A stretch of 64,000 bases of DNA from Thalassobacillus pellis (GTDB lineage Bacteria; Bacillota; Bacilli; Bacillales; Halobacillaceae): assembly GCF_016908295.1 (NCBI RefSeq), contig NZ_JAFBDO010000001.1:372001-436000 (forward strand), written 5' to 3'. The notes beneath the pieces were generated by a model. It was not told where the DNA came from. It was given only the letters and a program-made list of their open reading frames with translations, and made no database searches. Both the position numbers and the translations under genes were made by a program. Shown here piece after piece: positions 7,183-16,171 of this stretch (the stretch's first letter is position 1; each line of letters starts with the position of its first letter).

Positions 7183-8502
7183 TTATACATAGGTTGGTTT
7201 TTTCTGGAATTCTGGCAGCATATCGCCGTGGGCTTCGATTAAATCATCGCATAAGGAGACGATGTCATCGATGGAAAGTTCCGCAGCAGTGTGTGGATCG
7301 AGCATGGCAGCCTGATAAATGTGTTCCCGATTTCCTGACATGGCTGCTTCAATCGTCATAAGCTGTGTATTGATATTGGTGCGGTTCAAAGCGGCAAGCT
7401 GTTCAGGAAGTTCACCTACATAACAAGGCGTAATACCATTCCTGTCCACCAGGCTCGGAACTTCTACCACTGCTTTTGCAGGAAGGTTGCTGATCAGGCC
7501 ACCTTCGTTAAGCACATTTCCGTGCAGACGGAATGGCTGATCGGTTTCCATTGCTTCGATGATATAGGAAGCATACTCATGTGAACGTTCATGCGTAAGG
7601 TTTTGATTGTTTACAATCTCCTCCCGCATTTTTTCCCAGTCTCTTATTTGATTGACACAGCGGCGCGGATACTCATCCAGTGGAATATTGAATTTTTCAA
7701 TGAGTTCAGGATAGTTTTTCTTAATGAAATAAGGATGATATTCAGCATTATGCTCCGATGATTCTGTAACATAGTAGCCGAATCGGTTCATCAGTTCGAA
7801 CCGAACCATATCTTCATGCTTTTCCTGCTGCTTTATGGCTGCACGTTTTTTAATTTCAGGGTAAAGATCCTTCCCATCTTTTGACACTTCCAGCAGCCAG
7901 GCCAGGTGGTTGATTCCTGCAATTTTCCATTGTACCCCTTCGTCATCTAAATCAAGAGCTTCGAATAACTTTGGAACAGCTGCCTGGACACTATGGCAGA
8001 GGCCGACAGTCTTCACATTTGTATAGCGCAGCATTGCTCCAGTCAACGCAGCCATCGGGTTTGTATAATTCAAGAACCACGCATCCGGACACACCTCTTC
8101 GATATCCTTCGCAAAATCCAGCATTACCGGAATAGTCCGAAGCGCCCGGAATATACCTCCAATTCCAATTGTGTCGCCGATCGTCTGCCGCAGGCCATAT
8201 TTTTTGGGAATTTCAAAATCAATCACTGTACTAGGCTCATAGCCACCGACCTGGATGGCATTGACGACATACTTCGCTCCCCGCAATGCTTCTTTCCTGT
8301 TCGTATAAGCACGAATGGTTACATTGCTTCCCAGACTTGTTTTCAAGTTATTCAACATATTTTCCGAATCCTCAAGCCGCTGATGATCAATATCAAACAG
8401 GGCAAATTCAAACCCGTCGACACTTGGTGTGAGCATACAATCACCCAGTACGTTTTTTGCGAAAATAGTACTTCCCGCTCCTAGAAATGTAATCTTAGAC
8501 AT
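7183..8502 (-). CDS. melA: GH4 alpha-galactosidase, MelA-like
   Basis: A 439-residue NAD+/Mn2+-dependent glycosidase of family GH4 that cleaves by oxidation at C3 and elimination. GAGS at 8-11 begins the Rossmann fold. GD at 109-110, NYTNP at 145-149, C169-H170 in CHSVQ and H199 in AGINHLAWL are the cofactor and metal residues. The CHSV signature is the one seen in MelA-type alpha-galactosidases, which separates it from phospho-glucosidases. It ends an operon with two permeases and a binding lipoprotein, which suggests import and cytosolic cleavage of melibiose or raffinose-type sugars. ATG 8502 has AAAGGAGAGG upstream. Confidence 0.88.
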   Translation of the reverse strand: MSKITFLGAGSTIFAKNVLGDCMLTPSVDGFEFALFDIDHQRLEDSENMLNNLKTSLGSNVTIRAYTNRKEALRGAKYVVNAIQVGGYEPSTVIDFEIPKKYGLRQTIGDTIGIGGIFRALRTIPVMLDFAKDIEEVCPDAWFLNYTNPMAALTGAMLRYTNVKTVGLCHSVQAAVPKLFEALDLDDEGVQWKIAGINHLAWLLEVSKDGKDLYPEIKKRAAIKQQEKHEDMVRFELMNRFGYYVTESSEHNAEYHPYFIKKNYPELIEKFNIPLDEYPRRCVNQIRDWEKMREEIVNNQNLTHERSHEYASYIIEAMETDQPFRLHGNVLNEGGLISNLPAKAVVEVPSLVDRNGITPCYVGELPEQLAALNRTNINTQLMTIEAAMSGNREHIYQAAMLDPHTAAELSIDDIVSLCDDLIEAHGDMLPEFQKKPTYV

Positions 8503-8518
8503 AAAACAAACCTCTCCT

Positions 8519-9349
8519 TTACCCTTTTACAGATCCTGATGAAAGACCTGCCACAAAATATTTTTGTAAACACAAGAACAATATGGTCATTGGTAACATC
8601 GACATCAAGGCAGCTGAAGCCACCAGATTCAAATTACTCTGATTTTGTCCAAAAAAGCTCGCCAATGCTACAGTAAGTGTCTGGACATCATTATCCTGTA
8701 AGAAGAAAATCGCAAACTGATAATCATTCCAAATGAATACACAGGAAATGATTAACACCGTAGCTGTCACAGGCTTAAGCAAGGGAAATACCACCTTGAA
8801 GAATGTTACCAATGTACTCGCGCCGTCAATTTTTGCTGCCTCTTCCAGTTCTTTCGGAATAGTGGACCGAATAAACCCTGCGTAAAGAAAAATAGTCAAT
8901 GGCAGAAAGGCAGCCAGATTATTTAAAATGGCAATTTCGTGGGTATTCATCATCCCTATATCCACCACCATTTTGTACAATGGAACCAATGCTGTCAGCG
9001 GAGGAATTACCATGATCGAAATGAACAGGAAATAAACACCTTTATTTAGCTTCGTATTTCTCCTGGCCAGTGGGTATGCTGCCATGGAGCCCAGGAATAT
9101 TAACAAGATGGCTGCCCCTGCCGTGATAATGGCAGTATTGACAAAAGCTGTACCTAAATTTGCTTTTTCCCATGCTTCCACAAAATTTGAAAATTGAAGG
9201 GTTTCTGGCACTGCCCACTTGGAACTGAAATCATTATTTGCCTTCAAGGAAGTGGTAATCATAATGTAAAACGGTATCAGATGGAACAAGGTGACCACCA
9301 ATGCCACAATGGTTAACACCCATCTCATAGTTGTTTTTTTCTTTTTCAC
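8519..9349 (-). CDS. ABC sugar permease, MalG type (CUT1)
   Basis: A 276-residue inner-membrane permease with about six helices and the cytoplasmic EAA loop EAAKIDGASTLVTFFKVVFP, which contacts the ATPase. The GTG start at 9349 shares one base with the stop codon of the partner permease upstream, showing translational coupling. It pairs with the 9349-10278 product and the lipoprotein at 10357-11610. The operon has no ATP-binding subunit, so a shared MsmX-type ATPase encoded elsewhere is expected. The likely cargo is an alpha-galactoside, judged from the MelA-like gene next to it. Confidence 0.92.
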   Translation of the reverse strand: MKKKKTTMRWVLTIVALVVTLFHLIPFYIMITTSLKANNDFSSKWAVPETLQFSNFVEAWEKANLGTAFVNTAIITAGAAILLIFLGSMAAYPLARRNTKLNKGVYFLFISIMVIPPLTALVPLYKMVVDIGMMNTHEIAILNNLAAFLPLTIFLYAGFIRSTIPKELEEAAKIDGASTLVTFFKVVFPLLKPVTATVLIISCVFIWNDYQFAIFFLQDNDVQTLTVALASFFGQNQSNLNLVASAALMSMLPMTILFLCLQKYFVAGLSSGSVKG

Positions 9350-10278
9350 TAAGCATCGGTCTCCTTTCTTTTAAAATAGATCAGAGCCATCAGACTTAGA
9401 ACCAGAATGATGATTGCCATTAAAACCCCTTGTGTGGCTGCATATCCAGCGTCCTGCCTGCTGAAATACAAGTCATACATAAATGTAGACATGGATTGGG
9501 AGGCATTCCCAGGTCCTCCACCTGTCAGGGCGATGATGACATCAAACAATTTAAGTCCACCGATGATATTAAGGACAACATTAATAGTAATCGCCGGCAT
9601 CAGCAGAGGAAGAGTAATATTCCTGAACTGTTGAAAGGCTGATGCCCCATCGATGTCAGCTGCTTCATAATAATCTTTGGAAATACTCTGCAAGCCGGCC
9701 AGGTAGATGACCATCGCGATCCCCACATATTGATACGTATTAACAAAAACGATGATCCAAGTATTCAAGTCTGGATTTCCAAGGGCATTGATTTTATCAA
9801 ATCCGAAAAATACCAGCGCATCATTCAACGCTCCTCCCTGATAAGCGAAAAAGAAATACCAGATATATCCCATCACCAATGGACTGATGATGACGGGAAG
9901 ATAAATAATCGTACGTGTCAAGGATTTCATGCGGATGCTCTGATTCAACAATAATGCATACAACAAACCGATGAGGTTTTGAAAAATTGTACTCCCTATT
10001 CCGTATAACAAAGTATTTTTGACTACTAACCATGTATCAGGATCCTGGAGCATGCGTCTATATTGATCCAGTCCCACCCAGTTTTTCGTTTGGGAAAACC
10101 CATTCCAGTCGGTGAAAGAAACTCTTATACCATTCAAAAAGGGATATAAAATAAACATACATACGACAATCAATGCCGGCAGATACATCCACCAAAGGGA
10201 GTTCTGATTCTTACGCTTTCGAACCGCTGTCTTCCTGCGAGAAACTGACCGGAGGGTGCCTCTGACCATCTCACTCAT
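9349..10278 (-). CDS. ABC sugar permease, MalF type (CUT1)
   Basis: The MalF-like permease (309 residues from ATG 10278, which has GGGAGGG about 9 bases upstream) has a basic N-terminus ([11 protein letters not shown]) and about six membrane helices. Its EAA loop is [20 protein letters not shown]. An in-frame TTG at 10326 would add 16 residues but lacks a better ribosome site. It forms the heterodimeric channel with the next gene. Confidence 0.9.
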   Translation of the reverse strand: MSEMVRGTLRSVSRRKTAVRKRKNQNSLWWMYLPALIVVCMFILYPFLNGIRVSFTDWNGFSQTKNWVGLDQYRRMLQDPDTWLVVKNTLLYGIGSTIFQNLIGLLYALLLNQSIRMKSLTRTIIYLPVIISPLVMGYIWYFFFAYQGGALNDALVFFGFDKINALGNPDLNTWIIVFVNTYQYVGIAMVIYLAGLQSISKDYYEAADIDGASAFQQFRNITLPLLMPAITINVVLNIIGGLKLFDVIIALTGGGPGNASQSMSTFMYDLYFSRQDAGYAATQGVLMAIIILVLSLMALIYFKRKETDA

Positions 10279-10356
10279 GATTGGCAACCCTCCCGGAAAA
10301 TGACAATGCGTATAGAGATCCTTCAATACACTTTCTGCGCTGTTTTGAATTACTCA

Positions 10357-11610
10357 TCATTGCTTTCTCAGCCTTGTGTATTCTTTACTCATTTTTTCGG
10401 ATACCTCTTCTGGAGTCATGGATCCGGACAGTAATTCTTGCCCTGTGGAACCCATTACATCCCACATCCCGCTCGGAAGATATACTCGGTCAAAATAAGG
10501 ATAAACTTTAATATCTTTGAATTTTTTGTAATATTCCGAATAATAATTATCTGCTTCTACATTTGCCAATCCTGCTGGTAAGGAAGTTCCCTCTGCAATT
10601 TTTTTGGCAATCTCTGGCTGGGCCAGAAATGCAATGAATTTTTTTGCCTCTTCTAAATTCTCAGAGTCCTTCCATGCAGCCACAGTATGCCGTTCTCCAC
10701 CGATCCAGCTCGGCTTGTCGCCTTCGTGAATCGCCGGCATCGGAACTACCCCTACTTGTACTTCTGGATTCAGTTCTTCCACAGCGGGACCTATGGAACC
10801 TCCGCCAAACGTAAAGCCGATTTTCCCTTGAGCCATCAGTTGTGCCTGCTGCTGTATTTGTGCTGTCAATGCATCCTCATTAAGTAAGCCGTCCTCTTGC
10901 ATCTGTTTTAACTTTTCGGGTAAAAAAGTATAATGCGACCAATCAAATGTCCCGTCCAGGAGTTCCTTTTCATAATTATGCTGTTCATCAGTAATCAGCA
11001 ATGGGGTGGAAAATTGGTCAAAATACTGACCGAATGCAGACTTGTCTGAGCCATGGAACCACAATGGTGTCACTTTTCCATCACTTTTTTCTTTAATTTG
11101 ATAGAGCGCATCCATAAATTCGTCAAAGGTCGTCGGTGGTTCAATGCCATATTTCTTTAAAAGATTAGCATTATATGTAATGCCGTCCTTCGCCTGGTTT
11201 AACGGAAAAGCATATACTTTTCCTTGATCATTTTTCAATATCTCATTCAATGCAGGATCCAGATTCTTCACCCAATCCATATCACTTAAATCAGCAACAT
11301 ATTCTCCATAGCGTGCTTTCGCCCAACCGTGCGTATCAAATAAATCAGGCATATCGTTAGCCGCCATCTTGACCCTCAGCATTTGCTCGTACCCATCACC
11401 GGGAAAGTTACCCTCAATATCAATATTCGGGTTCTCTTCTTCAAATGTTGTAATAGCTTCTTTGATAACTGCTTTGTCTTCTTCAGTCGTAGCAGTAGAA
11501 TAGAAGGTCAGTGTCGTAGAATCTCCATCGCCAGAAGCACTATTCGAACATCCAGCTATAATCATCGCAAAACAAGCGATTACAATTGCAATCCACGGAT
11601 TATTCTTCAA
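10357..11610 (-). CDS. ABC sugar-binding lipoprotein
   Basis: The first gene of the alpha-galactoside operon encodes a 417-residue extracellular solute-binding protein. A lipoprotein signal peptide with lipobox IAGC (Cys20) is followed by family-1 binding-protein features (FDTHGWAKARY, then MAQGKIGFTFGGG). It starts at TTG 11610 behind GGAGGAG. It should capture the oligosaccharide outside the membrane and deliver it to the two permeases. The 78-base gap to the first permease gene holds no clear terminator. Ligand specificity is inferred only from the neighbouring GH4 gene. Confidence 0.92.
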   Translation of the reverse strand: MKNNPWIAIVIACFAMIIAGCSNSASGDGDSTTLTFYSTATTEEDKAVIKEAITTFEEENPNIDIEGNFPGDGYEQMLRVKMAANDMPDLFDTHGWAKARYGEYVADLSDMDWVKNLDPALNEILKNDQGKVYAFPLNQAKDGITYNANLLKKYGIEPPTTFDEFMDALYQIKEKSDGKVTPLWFHGSDKSAFGQYFDQFSTPLLITDEQHNYEKELLDGTFDWSHYTFLPEKLKQMQEDGLLNEDALTAQIQQQAQLMAQGKIGFTFGGGSIGPAVEELNPEVQVGVVPMPAIHEGDKPSWIGGERHTVAAWKDSENLEEAKKFIAFLAQPEIAKKIAEGTSLPAGLANVEADNYYSEYYKKFKDIKVYPYFDRVYLPSGMWDVMGSTGQELLSGSMTPEEVSEKMSKEYTRLRKQ

Positions 11611-11701
11611 TCAAGACTCCTCCTTGAAATATAAATATCCATATCGGTTGTTCCCTGTATTTTTATAGGTCAATATTCTTGTTCCTGCCTGCTGTTTCCG
11701 T

Positions 11702-11808
11702 TATAATCTGACTAGCTGTATAGTTTATTTTTCCTAATAAACTATCAGCTTCTCATCTGGTACACCTGCTTATCGACGCCGATCTTTAAAGCAGGTGTAC
11801 TGTTTTTA
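11702..11808 (+). ncRNA. Candidate small RNA with two hairpins
   Basis: On the plus strand TATAAT (11702-11707) lies 17 bases after TTGTTC (11679-11684), giving an expected start near 11714. The sequence then folds into two strong hairpins: 15 bp with one bulge (11714-11729 with 11736-11750) and 12 bp perfect, GTACACCTGCTT / AAGCAGGTGTAC (11760-11771 with 11789-11800). A TGTTTTTATG tract follows. A transcript of about 95 nt running antisense to the adjacent minus-strand genes is plausible. Neither hairpin has a U-tract on the minus strand, which argues against a terminator of the regulator gene. The weak -35 lowers confidence. Confidence 0.4.
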
Positions 11809-11882
11809 TGTGGACGATCTACATGCACAATTTCTATACCATCACCTCCTTAAATATTTCTATCAAAAGCTCCCTCCCTTCC

Positions 11883-12947
11883 TTATACTAAAGTTTCTTT
11901 GAGCCCGTGTTTTGAATAAAGGTATTTTTCCCCGCAGCTGTCTCTTACTACCAATTCAGTCGGCACAGTAACTTTCAAAGGGATGTCCCTGCCTTTCAGA
12001 CGATCAAGCATCAGTTTCACACCTAACCGGCCCATTTCTTCTGTTTGGACCTTGACCGTTGTTAAAGGGGTACTGGCGAACTGCGCCAGGGGGATATCAT
12101 TAAAACTTACTATCGCAACATCTTCAGGTATAGAAAACCCTTTTTCCTGTAAAGCACGCATTGCCCCAACAGCCATGGCATCACTTGCACAAAAGAATGC
12201 TTCAGGCAAATCTCCTTTTTCAATTGCTTTCTTCATCAATTCATAACCATCTGCCATGAAAAATTCCCCAATAAAATAGGCATCTGGATTAAATAATCCC
12301 TTTTCTTTCATCACCTTTTTAAATGTCCAAGCACGCTTATCCTCGAATTCTACTTTGCTGTCATTCAAGTGTTCGCGCTCCTGGCCGCCAATGAAGCCGA
12401 TTTTTTTATATCCTAAATTCAGCAAGTGGCAGATCGCCCGCAGGGAAGCCTTCTCAAAATCAAAAACAACTGAATCATACTTGTCTTCGTCTACATCATG
12501 ATTGATATAAACAATGTTTTGGATGTCCTCTCCCAATTTTTTCAGAACATCCGCACCTATTCTGCCTACAACGATAAGGTTTTTGATATCATCACTTAAC
12601 TTTATAGAATGTAAATTACTTAAACGGTATATTTCGGTTGTGGCGATGCCTTTCTCTGCAAATTCCTGTTCAATTCCCTGTCTAATCGAAAGAAAAAAGG
12701 AGTCATTTAGTTCTTCATCCAAGGAATGACATAAAAGGATTCCTATTTTTGCTGAGCTCTCGCTGTTACCCTGTGTTTTTGCGCTGCGCCTTTCCTGCAT
12801 CGTTTTGTAGCCCAGCTCTTTTGCCACCTCAAGGACCTTCTGTCGTGTTTCTTTCGCAACGGACAATGTTTCATCGTTATTCAGAACTCTTGATACCGTT
12901 GCACTAGAAACTTTCGATCTGGAAGCTATTTCCTTTATAGTCGTCAT
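11883..12947 (-). CDS. LacI-family regulator of the alpha-galactoside operon
   Basis: A 354-residue repressor with the helix-turn-helix TTIKEIASRSKVSSATVSRV and hinge ELGYKTMQER, then a sugar-binding effector domain (KIGILLCHSLDEE, FIGGQEREHLN, VAIVSFNDIPLAQF). ATG 12947 is chosen because AAAGGATGG sits 8 bases upstream; the ATG at 12959 lies inside that site. The SFNDIPLAQF and effector features resemble GalR/EbgR-like galactoside regulators. It is transcribed toward the alpha-galactoside operon that starts 272 bases downstream and probably controls it. Confidence 0.92.
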   Translation of the reverse strand: MTTIKEIASRSKVSSATVSRVLNNDETLSVAKETRQKVLEVAKELGYKTMQERRSAKTQGNSESSAKIGILLCHSLDEELNDSFFLSIRQGIEQEFAEKGIATTEIYRLSNLHSIKLSDDIKNLIVVGRIGADVLKKLGEDIQNIVYINHDVDEDKYDSVVFDFEKASLRAICHLLNLGYKKIGFIGGQEREHLNDSKVEFEDKRAWTFKKVMKEKGLFNPDAYFIGEFFMADGYELMKKAIEKGDLPEAFFCASDAMAVGAMRALQEKGFSIPEDVAIVSFNDIPLAQFASTPLTTVKVQTEEMGRLGVKLMLDRLKGRDIPLKVTVPTELVVRDSCGEKYLYSKHGLKETLV

Positions 12948-12972
12948 GATAGATTCCATCCTTTGTATAAGC

Positions 12973-12999
12973 TAGTAAATTTTTTACTAAAGTTTACTA
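12973..12999. promoter_or_regulatory. TAGTAAA/TTTACTA operator-like cluster
   Basis: TAGTAAA (12973-12979) and TTTACTA (12983-12989) form an inverted repeat, and a second TTTACTA follows at 12993-12999. It lies between the promoter and the start codon of the LacI-family gene. Related TTACTAAA copies occur near 13143 and 13175. It may be the regulator's own binding site. Confidence 0.4.
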
Positions 13000-13010
13000 T
13001 GATGTGAATT

Positions 13011-13039
13011 ATCTTAACAGATTAATAAAACGCTTTCAA
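13011..13039 (-). promoter_or_regulatory. Promoter of the lacI-type gene with overlapping cre-like box
   Basis: On the minus strand TTGAAA (13039-13034), 17 bases, TAAGAT (13016-13011). The cre-like sequence TGAAAGCGTTTTAT (13038-13025) has one mismatch to the CcpA consensus and covers the -35 box, implying glucose repression of the regulator gene. Confidence 0.55.
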
Positions 13040-13193
13040 TATATAATTTAAAATATTTTGACAATTGAATATTAGTTATGCTTGTAAATGCTGTTAAATT
13101 ACCATTTCATCTTGGATGATTTTTCTCTAATCCTTATTATTTTTTACTAAATTCGATCTAAAATGCTAGATATGCTTACTAAACTTTTACTTA

Positions 13194-13230
13194 AAAATAA
13201 AAACACTCTTGTACCTCCGAGATACAAGAG
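13194..13230 (-). terminator. Intrinsic terminator after the GH43 gene
   Basis: On the minus strand CTCTTGTA and TACAAGAG (13230-13223 with 13213-13206) close a 9-base loop and run into TGTTTTTATTTTT. It is 50 bases beyond the GH43 stop codon. Confidence 0.85.
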
Positions 13231-13280
13231 TAATAGCTTTCAATATATATTTCATTATCACAATCAATTTGACTTATCTG

Positions 13281-14336
13281 TCACTTATCAAATACCGGTG
13301 CTTTTTGCTTTTCAGTACTTGGAACTAACCCTTCCACTGTTGGCCATCCATCTTTCCAGATAATTGGATCGATCATCAATGGCCGTCTGGTTGCACCATT
13401 TGGCAGATAGGAATCATCATATTCTATTGCATGATAGATTAACCAATCCGTACCTTCATCATCTTTGACCACCGATGTATGCCCAGGACCGACGAATACC
13501 TTTCCTTCTTCACTCGGCATATTTCCGGTCATTACCAGAGTCCCTTTACTTTGAAGCAAACCATTTCCATCTTTATCAACATACGGTCCAAGCAGAGAAT
13601 CGGACTTGCCAACCACTACATGATAACCGCTTTTCTCCCCTTCGCAGCAGCTGCCCGCCGAACCAAACAGATAAAAGGAATTATTGCGTCTGATGACATA
13701 GGCTGCTTCCAGCTCGTTTCCTGCGATATGACGCTTTTCTCCTGCAACATCTAAACCATCCTTAGTAAGTTCAACCGCAAATATTCCATGGAAACTGCCC
13801 CAAAACAAATACGGTGTTCCATCTTCTTTTACATAAACCATGGGATCGATAGAGTTACCGACACCGATGTCTGCACTTGTAAAAACCGGTCCCTGGTCTT
13901 CAAATGGCCCGACGGGAGTATCTGATGTTGCTACGCCGATTCCTGGATTCGTATCGCCCCAAATGGATAAAGAGTAATATAGTTTATATTTCCCATTAAA
14001 AAATTCTATATCTGGTGCCCAGATTCCGCCAACATTTTTCCATGTTGGCTTTTTTTCAAAAGCTTCTCCGACATATTCCCAGTTCGTAAGGTCTTTGGAT
14101 TTTACAATGGGGACAAGCTTTGGACCTTTCCCGTCCCCCCAATCATCCTCCGTCCCGTAAGCATAGAAGTATCCATCCTCTCCTCTGATGACGGAAGGAT
14201 CAGCAAGCACGGGTTCAAATACCGGGTTGGTATAGTGAGCTGTTTCTGCAGTTTTTGAAAGTGCGAACACAGTTCCAAGGACACCGATAAGAATCACCGC
14301 CAAAAAAACATATAATATCGATTTACTTATTTTCAT
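13281..14336 (-). CDS. Exported GH43 family glycosidase
   Basis: A 351-residue five-bladed beta-propeller hydrolase of family GH43, whose members are mostly arabinanases, arabinofuranosidases and xylosidases. The three expected acids are visible: D46 in LADPS (base), D164 in SIDPM (pKa modulator) and E210 in ELEAAYV (acid). An N-terminal hydrophobic segment (residues 6-26) is a signal peptide or membrane anchor, so the enzyme acts outside the cell. It is the only exported glycosidase in the window. The start overlaps the AraC regulator's 3' end by 14 bases, so the two are co-transcribed. Arabinan is a reasonable guess for the substrate, not a certainty. Confidence 0.87.
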   Translation of the reverse strand: MKISKSILYVFLAVILIGVLGTVFALSKTAETAHYTNPVFEPVLADPSVIRGEDGYFYAYGTEDDWGDGKGPKLVPIVKSKDLTNWEYVGEAFEKKPTWKNVGGIWAPDIEFFNGKYKLYYSLSIWGDTNPGIGVATSDTPVGPFEDQGPVFTSADIGVGNSIDPMVYVKEDGTPYLFWGSFHGIFAVELTKDGLDVAGEKRHIAGNELEAAYVIRRNNSFYLFGSAGSCCEGEKSGYHVVVGKSDSLLGPYVDKDGNGLLQSKGTLVMTGNMPSEEGKVFVGPGHTSVVKDDEGTDWLIYHAIEYDDSYLPNGATRRPLMIDPIIWKDGWPTVEGLVPSTEKQKAPVFDK

Positions 14337-15219
14337 TTCTATCCTCTAATTCCCTTCGCTGGATAAATTCTTTTCGATAGATGGAAGGAGTCTTACCCTT
14401 CTCCCTGGAAAAAACCCTTGTAAAATAATGTACGGACCGAAAGCCGGTATTCTCGGCAATCTCCTTGATCGGCAAGGATGTTTTCGCTAAAAGTGCCGAA
14501 GCTCCCTTTACTTGTTCCTTCCTTTTAAACGCAGAGAATGACTCCCCGCTTTCCTTTACAAATAGACGGGACAAGTGTCTAGCTGAAATATGCAAATATT
14601 TGGCGACATCCTCCAAACGATAAGGCTGAGAAAGATTATCCTTGATAAAAAGCTGCGCATTGTAAATCAGTGACGTATTATAATTGGCTGTTCCTGGTTG
14701 GGAATTGGAAGGTCTCCTGGTAAATTGTTTGTAAAGTGCATGCAACAAAGACTCAGACAATTGGGAGACAAATGGAATATTGTCGTGAGAACTGATGGCT
14801 GCTTCCATAACAAGGGCTTCCCAAATGAACGATATGGAAGAGCTTGTACCTGTTTCCACCAACACATTATCTTTGGTCAATTCTTCTTTCCAGCTGCCTT
14901 TATTCCCTGCCCCAGTGTCAAATGCTACAAAAAAAAGAGTCAGGCCATATTTGCTTTTAATCTGATGAAGTCTGTATGGCCGTGAACAAAAAGCGACGCC
15001 TTCTTTTAATGGAAACACTTTTCCATCTTCGATATAAGTCCCTTCTCCATCCAGAACATAACAGACTTCAAAAAAAGAATGCTTATGTACAGGGTTATCG
15101 TAATGTTTTTCCATGGCACCCCAATAATATATTTGAAATTCTGTGTCCGCAGTCTGCACCCATTTGATATGCTGGTTCAGAAACTTTTCCCCTTTTTTAA
15201 AATCTTCACCGACAAGCAT
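14323..15219 (-). CDS. AraC-family transcriptional regulator
   Basis: A 298-residue protein with an N-terminal cupin sugar-sensing domain (HKHSFFEVCYVLDGEGTY at about 42-59). The C-terminal AraC double helix-turn-helix spans roughly residues 190-285 (LEDVAKYLHISARHLSRLF, then IKEIAENTGFRSVHYFTRVF). ATG 15219 has AAGGGAGGGAG upstream. It overlaps the GH43 gene downstream and is divergent from the dioxygenase gene at 15334. It is therefore a good candidate to activate both in response to a sugar. Confidence 0.93.
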   Translation of the reverse strand: MLVGEDFKKGEKFLNQHIKWVQTADTEFQIYYWGAMEKHYDNPVHKHSFFEVCYVLDGEGTYIEDGKVFPLKEGVAFCSRPYRLHQIKSKYGLTLFFVAFDTGAGNKGSWKEELTKDNVLVETGTSSSISFIWEALVMEAAISSHDNIPFVSQLSESLLHALYKQFTRRPSNSQPGTANYNTSLIYNAQLFIKDNLSQPYRLEDVAKYLHISARHLSRLFVKESGESFSAFKRKEQVKGASALLAKTSLPIKEIAENTGFRSVHYFTRVFSREKGKTPSIYRKEFIQRRELEDRNENK

Positions 15220-15333
15220 GATGTCTCCCTCCCTTGTCCTAAAAGTACAAAGGTCTGGCGTGAAAATCTAAAGACCGACAAGCCCGATTTCTCTTAAAAT
15301 GGACAGTAACAAATTGAAAATGGAGGTTTTCAT

Positions 15334-16113
15334 ATGATCTCGGAAAAGGATGTAGCATTTTACCAGGAGAATGGATATTTGCTTGTGAAAAATGTATTCA
15401 ACCACGAGGAAGTCACGAGAATGCAAAAGGGTGTCGATGGGATTATCCAGCGTGCCACGGAGGCTGAATTAGACCGGAATCATGCCTGGCAAGGAGATTA
15501 CCTGCCAAAAAGGGAATTAAAAAAGCTTGTGCTGAAAGGATTTCATGATATTCACTATCAGGACGCTTCCTTCACCGCTGCTTTGTCTCATCCAAACATG
15601 AATGCCATCTTAACTGAATTGATTGGTCCAAATGTCCAGCTCCACCACTCAAAAATGCTGGTCAAACCGCCGGAAAATGGTGCAGCCTTTCCTATGCATC
15701 AGGATTATCCGTATTTCCCTCATAAAAACCATACAATGCTTGCTGCCAGTGTCCATCTAGATGATGCTGATTTGGAAAATGGCTGCCTCCATGTCGTTCC
15801 TGGTTCCCATCATCAAGGCCCCATTCCTCATCGCGGACAGCATTACCTCGATGCGAAGGAATATCCGATTGATCAAGGAAAAGCTTGTCCGGCCAAAGCC
15901 GGTGATGTGTTATTTTTCAATTACCTGACCATTCATGGATCGAAGCCGAATACCAGTGACCGGACACGTCGTAATGTCCTGTTCCAATTGCGCGACCCGG
16001 AAGATCCGCCAGTGAACAATGAACACGTCAACTGGGGACAGGGCCTCATGGTCTGTGGTCAAAATCCAACCTACCGCGAATACAACATCCAAAAAATGCT
16101 CCAACAAGCCTGA
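15334..16113 (+). CDS. PhyH-family Fe(II)/2-oxoglutarate dioxygenase
   Basis: A 259-residue member of the phytanoyl-CoA dioxygenase family. The iron-binding pair is in PMHQDYPYFP (His and Asp, about residues 126-128). The distal histidine lies in LTIHGSKPN (about 206-214), followed by the 2-oxoglutarate-binding Arg in DRTRRN. VHLDDADLENGCLHVVPGSH is the usual jelly-roll signature. It starts at ATG 15334 with TGGAGG upstream and is the only plus-strand gene in this neighbourhood. The family hydroxylates many small molecules (ectoine, lipids, sugars). Substrate is unknown; a 114-base divergent region is shared with the AraC gene. Confidence 0.88.
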   Translation: MISEKDVAFYQENGYLLVKNVFNHEEVTRMQKGVDGIIQRATEAELDRNHAWQGDYLPKRELKKLVLKGFHDIHYQDASFTAALSHPNMNAILTELIGPNVQLHHSKMLVKPPENGAAFPMHQDYPYFPHKNHTMLAASVHLDDADLENGCLHVVPGSHHQGPIPHRGQHYLDAKEYPIDQGKACPAKAGDVLFFNYLTIHGSKPNTSDRTRRNVLFQLRDPEDPPVNNEHVNWGQGLMVCGQNPTYREYNIQKMLQQA

Positions 16114-16118
16114 TTTTT

Positions 16119-16157
16119 CCACCCCGGGAGAACCAATATTTGGTTCTCCCGGGGTGG
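16119..16157. repeat. Dispersed REP-like palindrome
   Basis: CCACCCCGGGAGAACCA pairs perfectly over 17 bp with its complement (16119-16135 with 16141-16157, loop ATATT). The inner motif agaacca/tggttct matches the palindromes flanking the RAYT gene at 6.3-7.2 kb. It separates the convergent dioxygenase and GH38 genes. Neither strand has a U-tract after it, so it fits a REP better than a normal terminator. Confidence 0.85.
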
Positions 16158-16171
16158 AATAAAAAGTTACA

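Noticed and set aside
7183-8502. 6-phospho-glucosidase (PTS-linked GH4)
   Set aside because: The signature is CHSV rather than the CDMP or CNVP of phospho-glycosidases, and the operon has an ABC importer, not a PTS.
16119-16157. Bidirectional intrinsic terminator
   Set aside because: The stem is strong, but A-rich rather than U-rich sequence follows on both strands, and its core matches the RAYT-linked palindromes.
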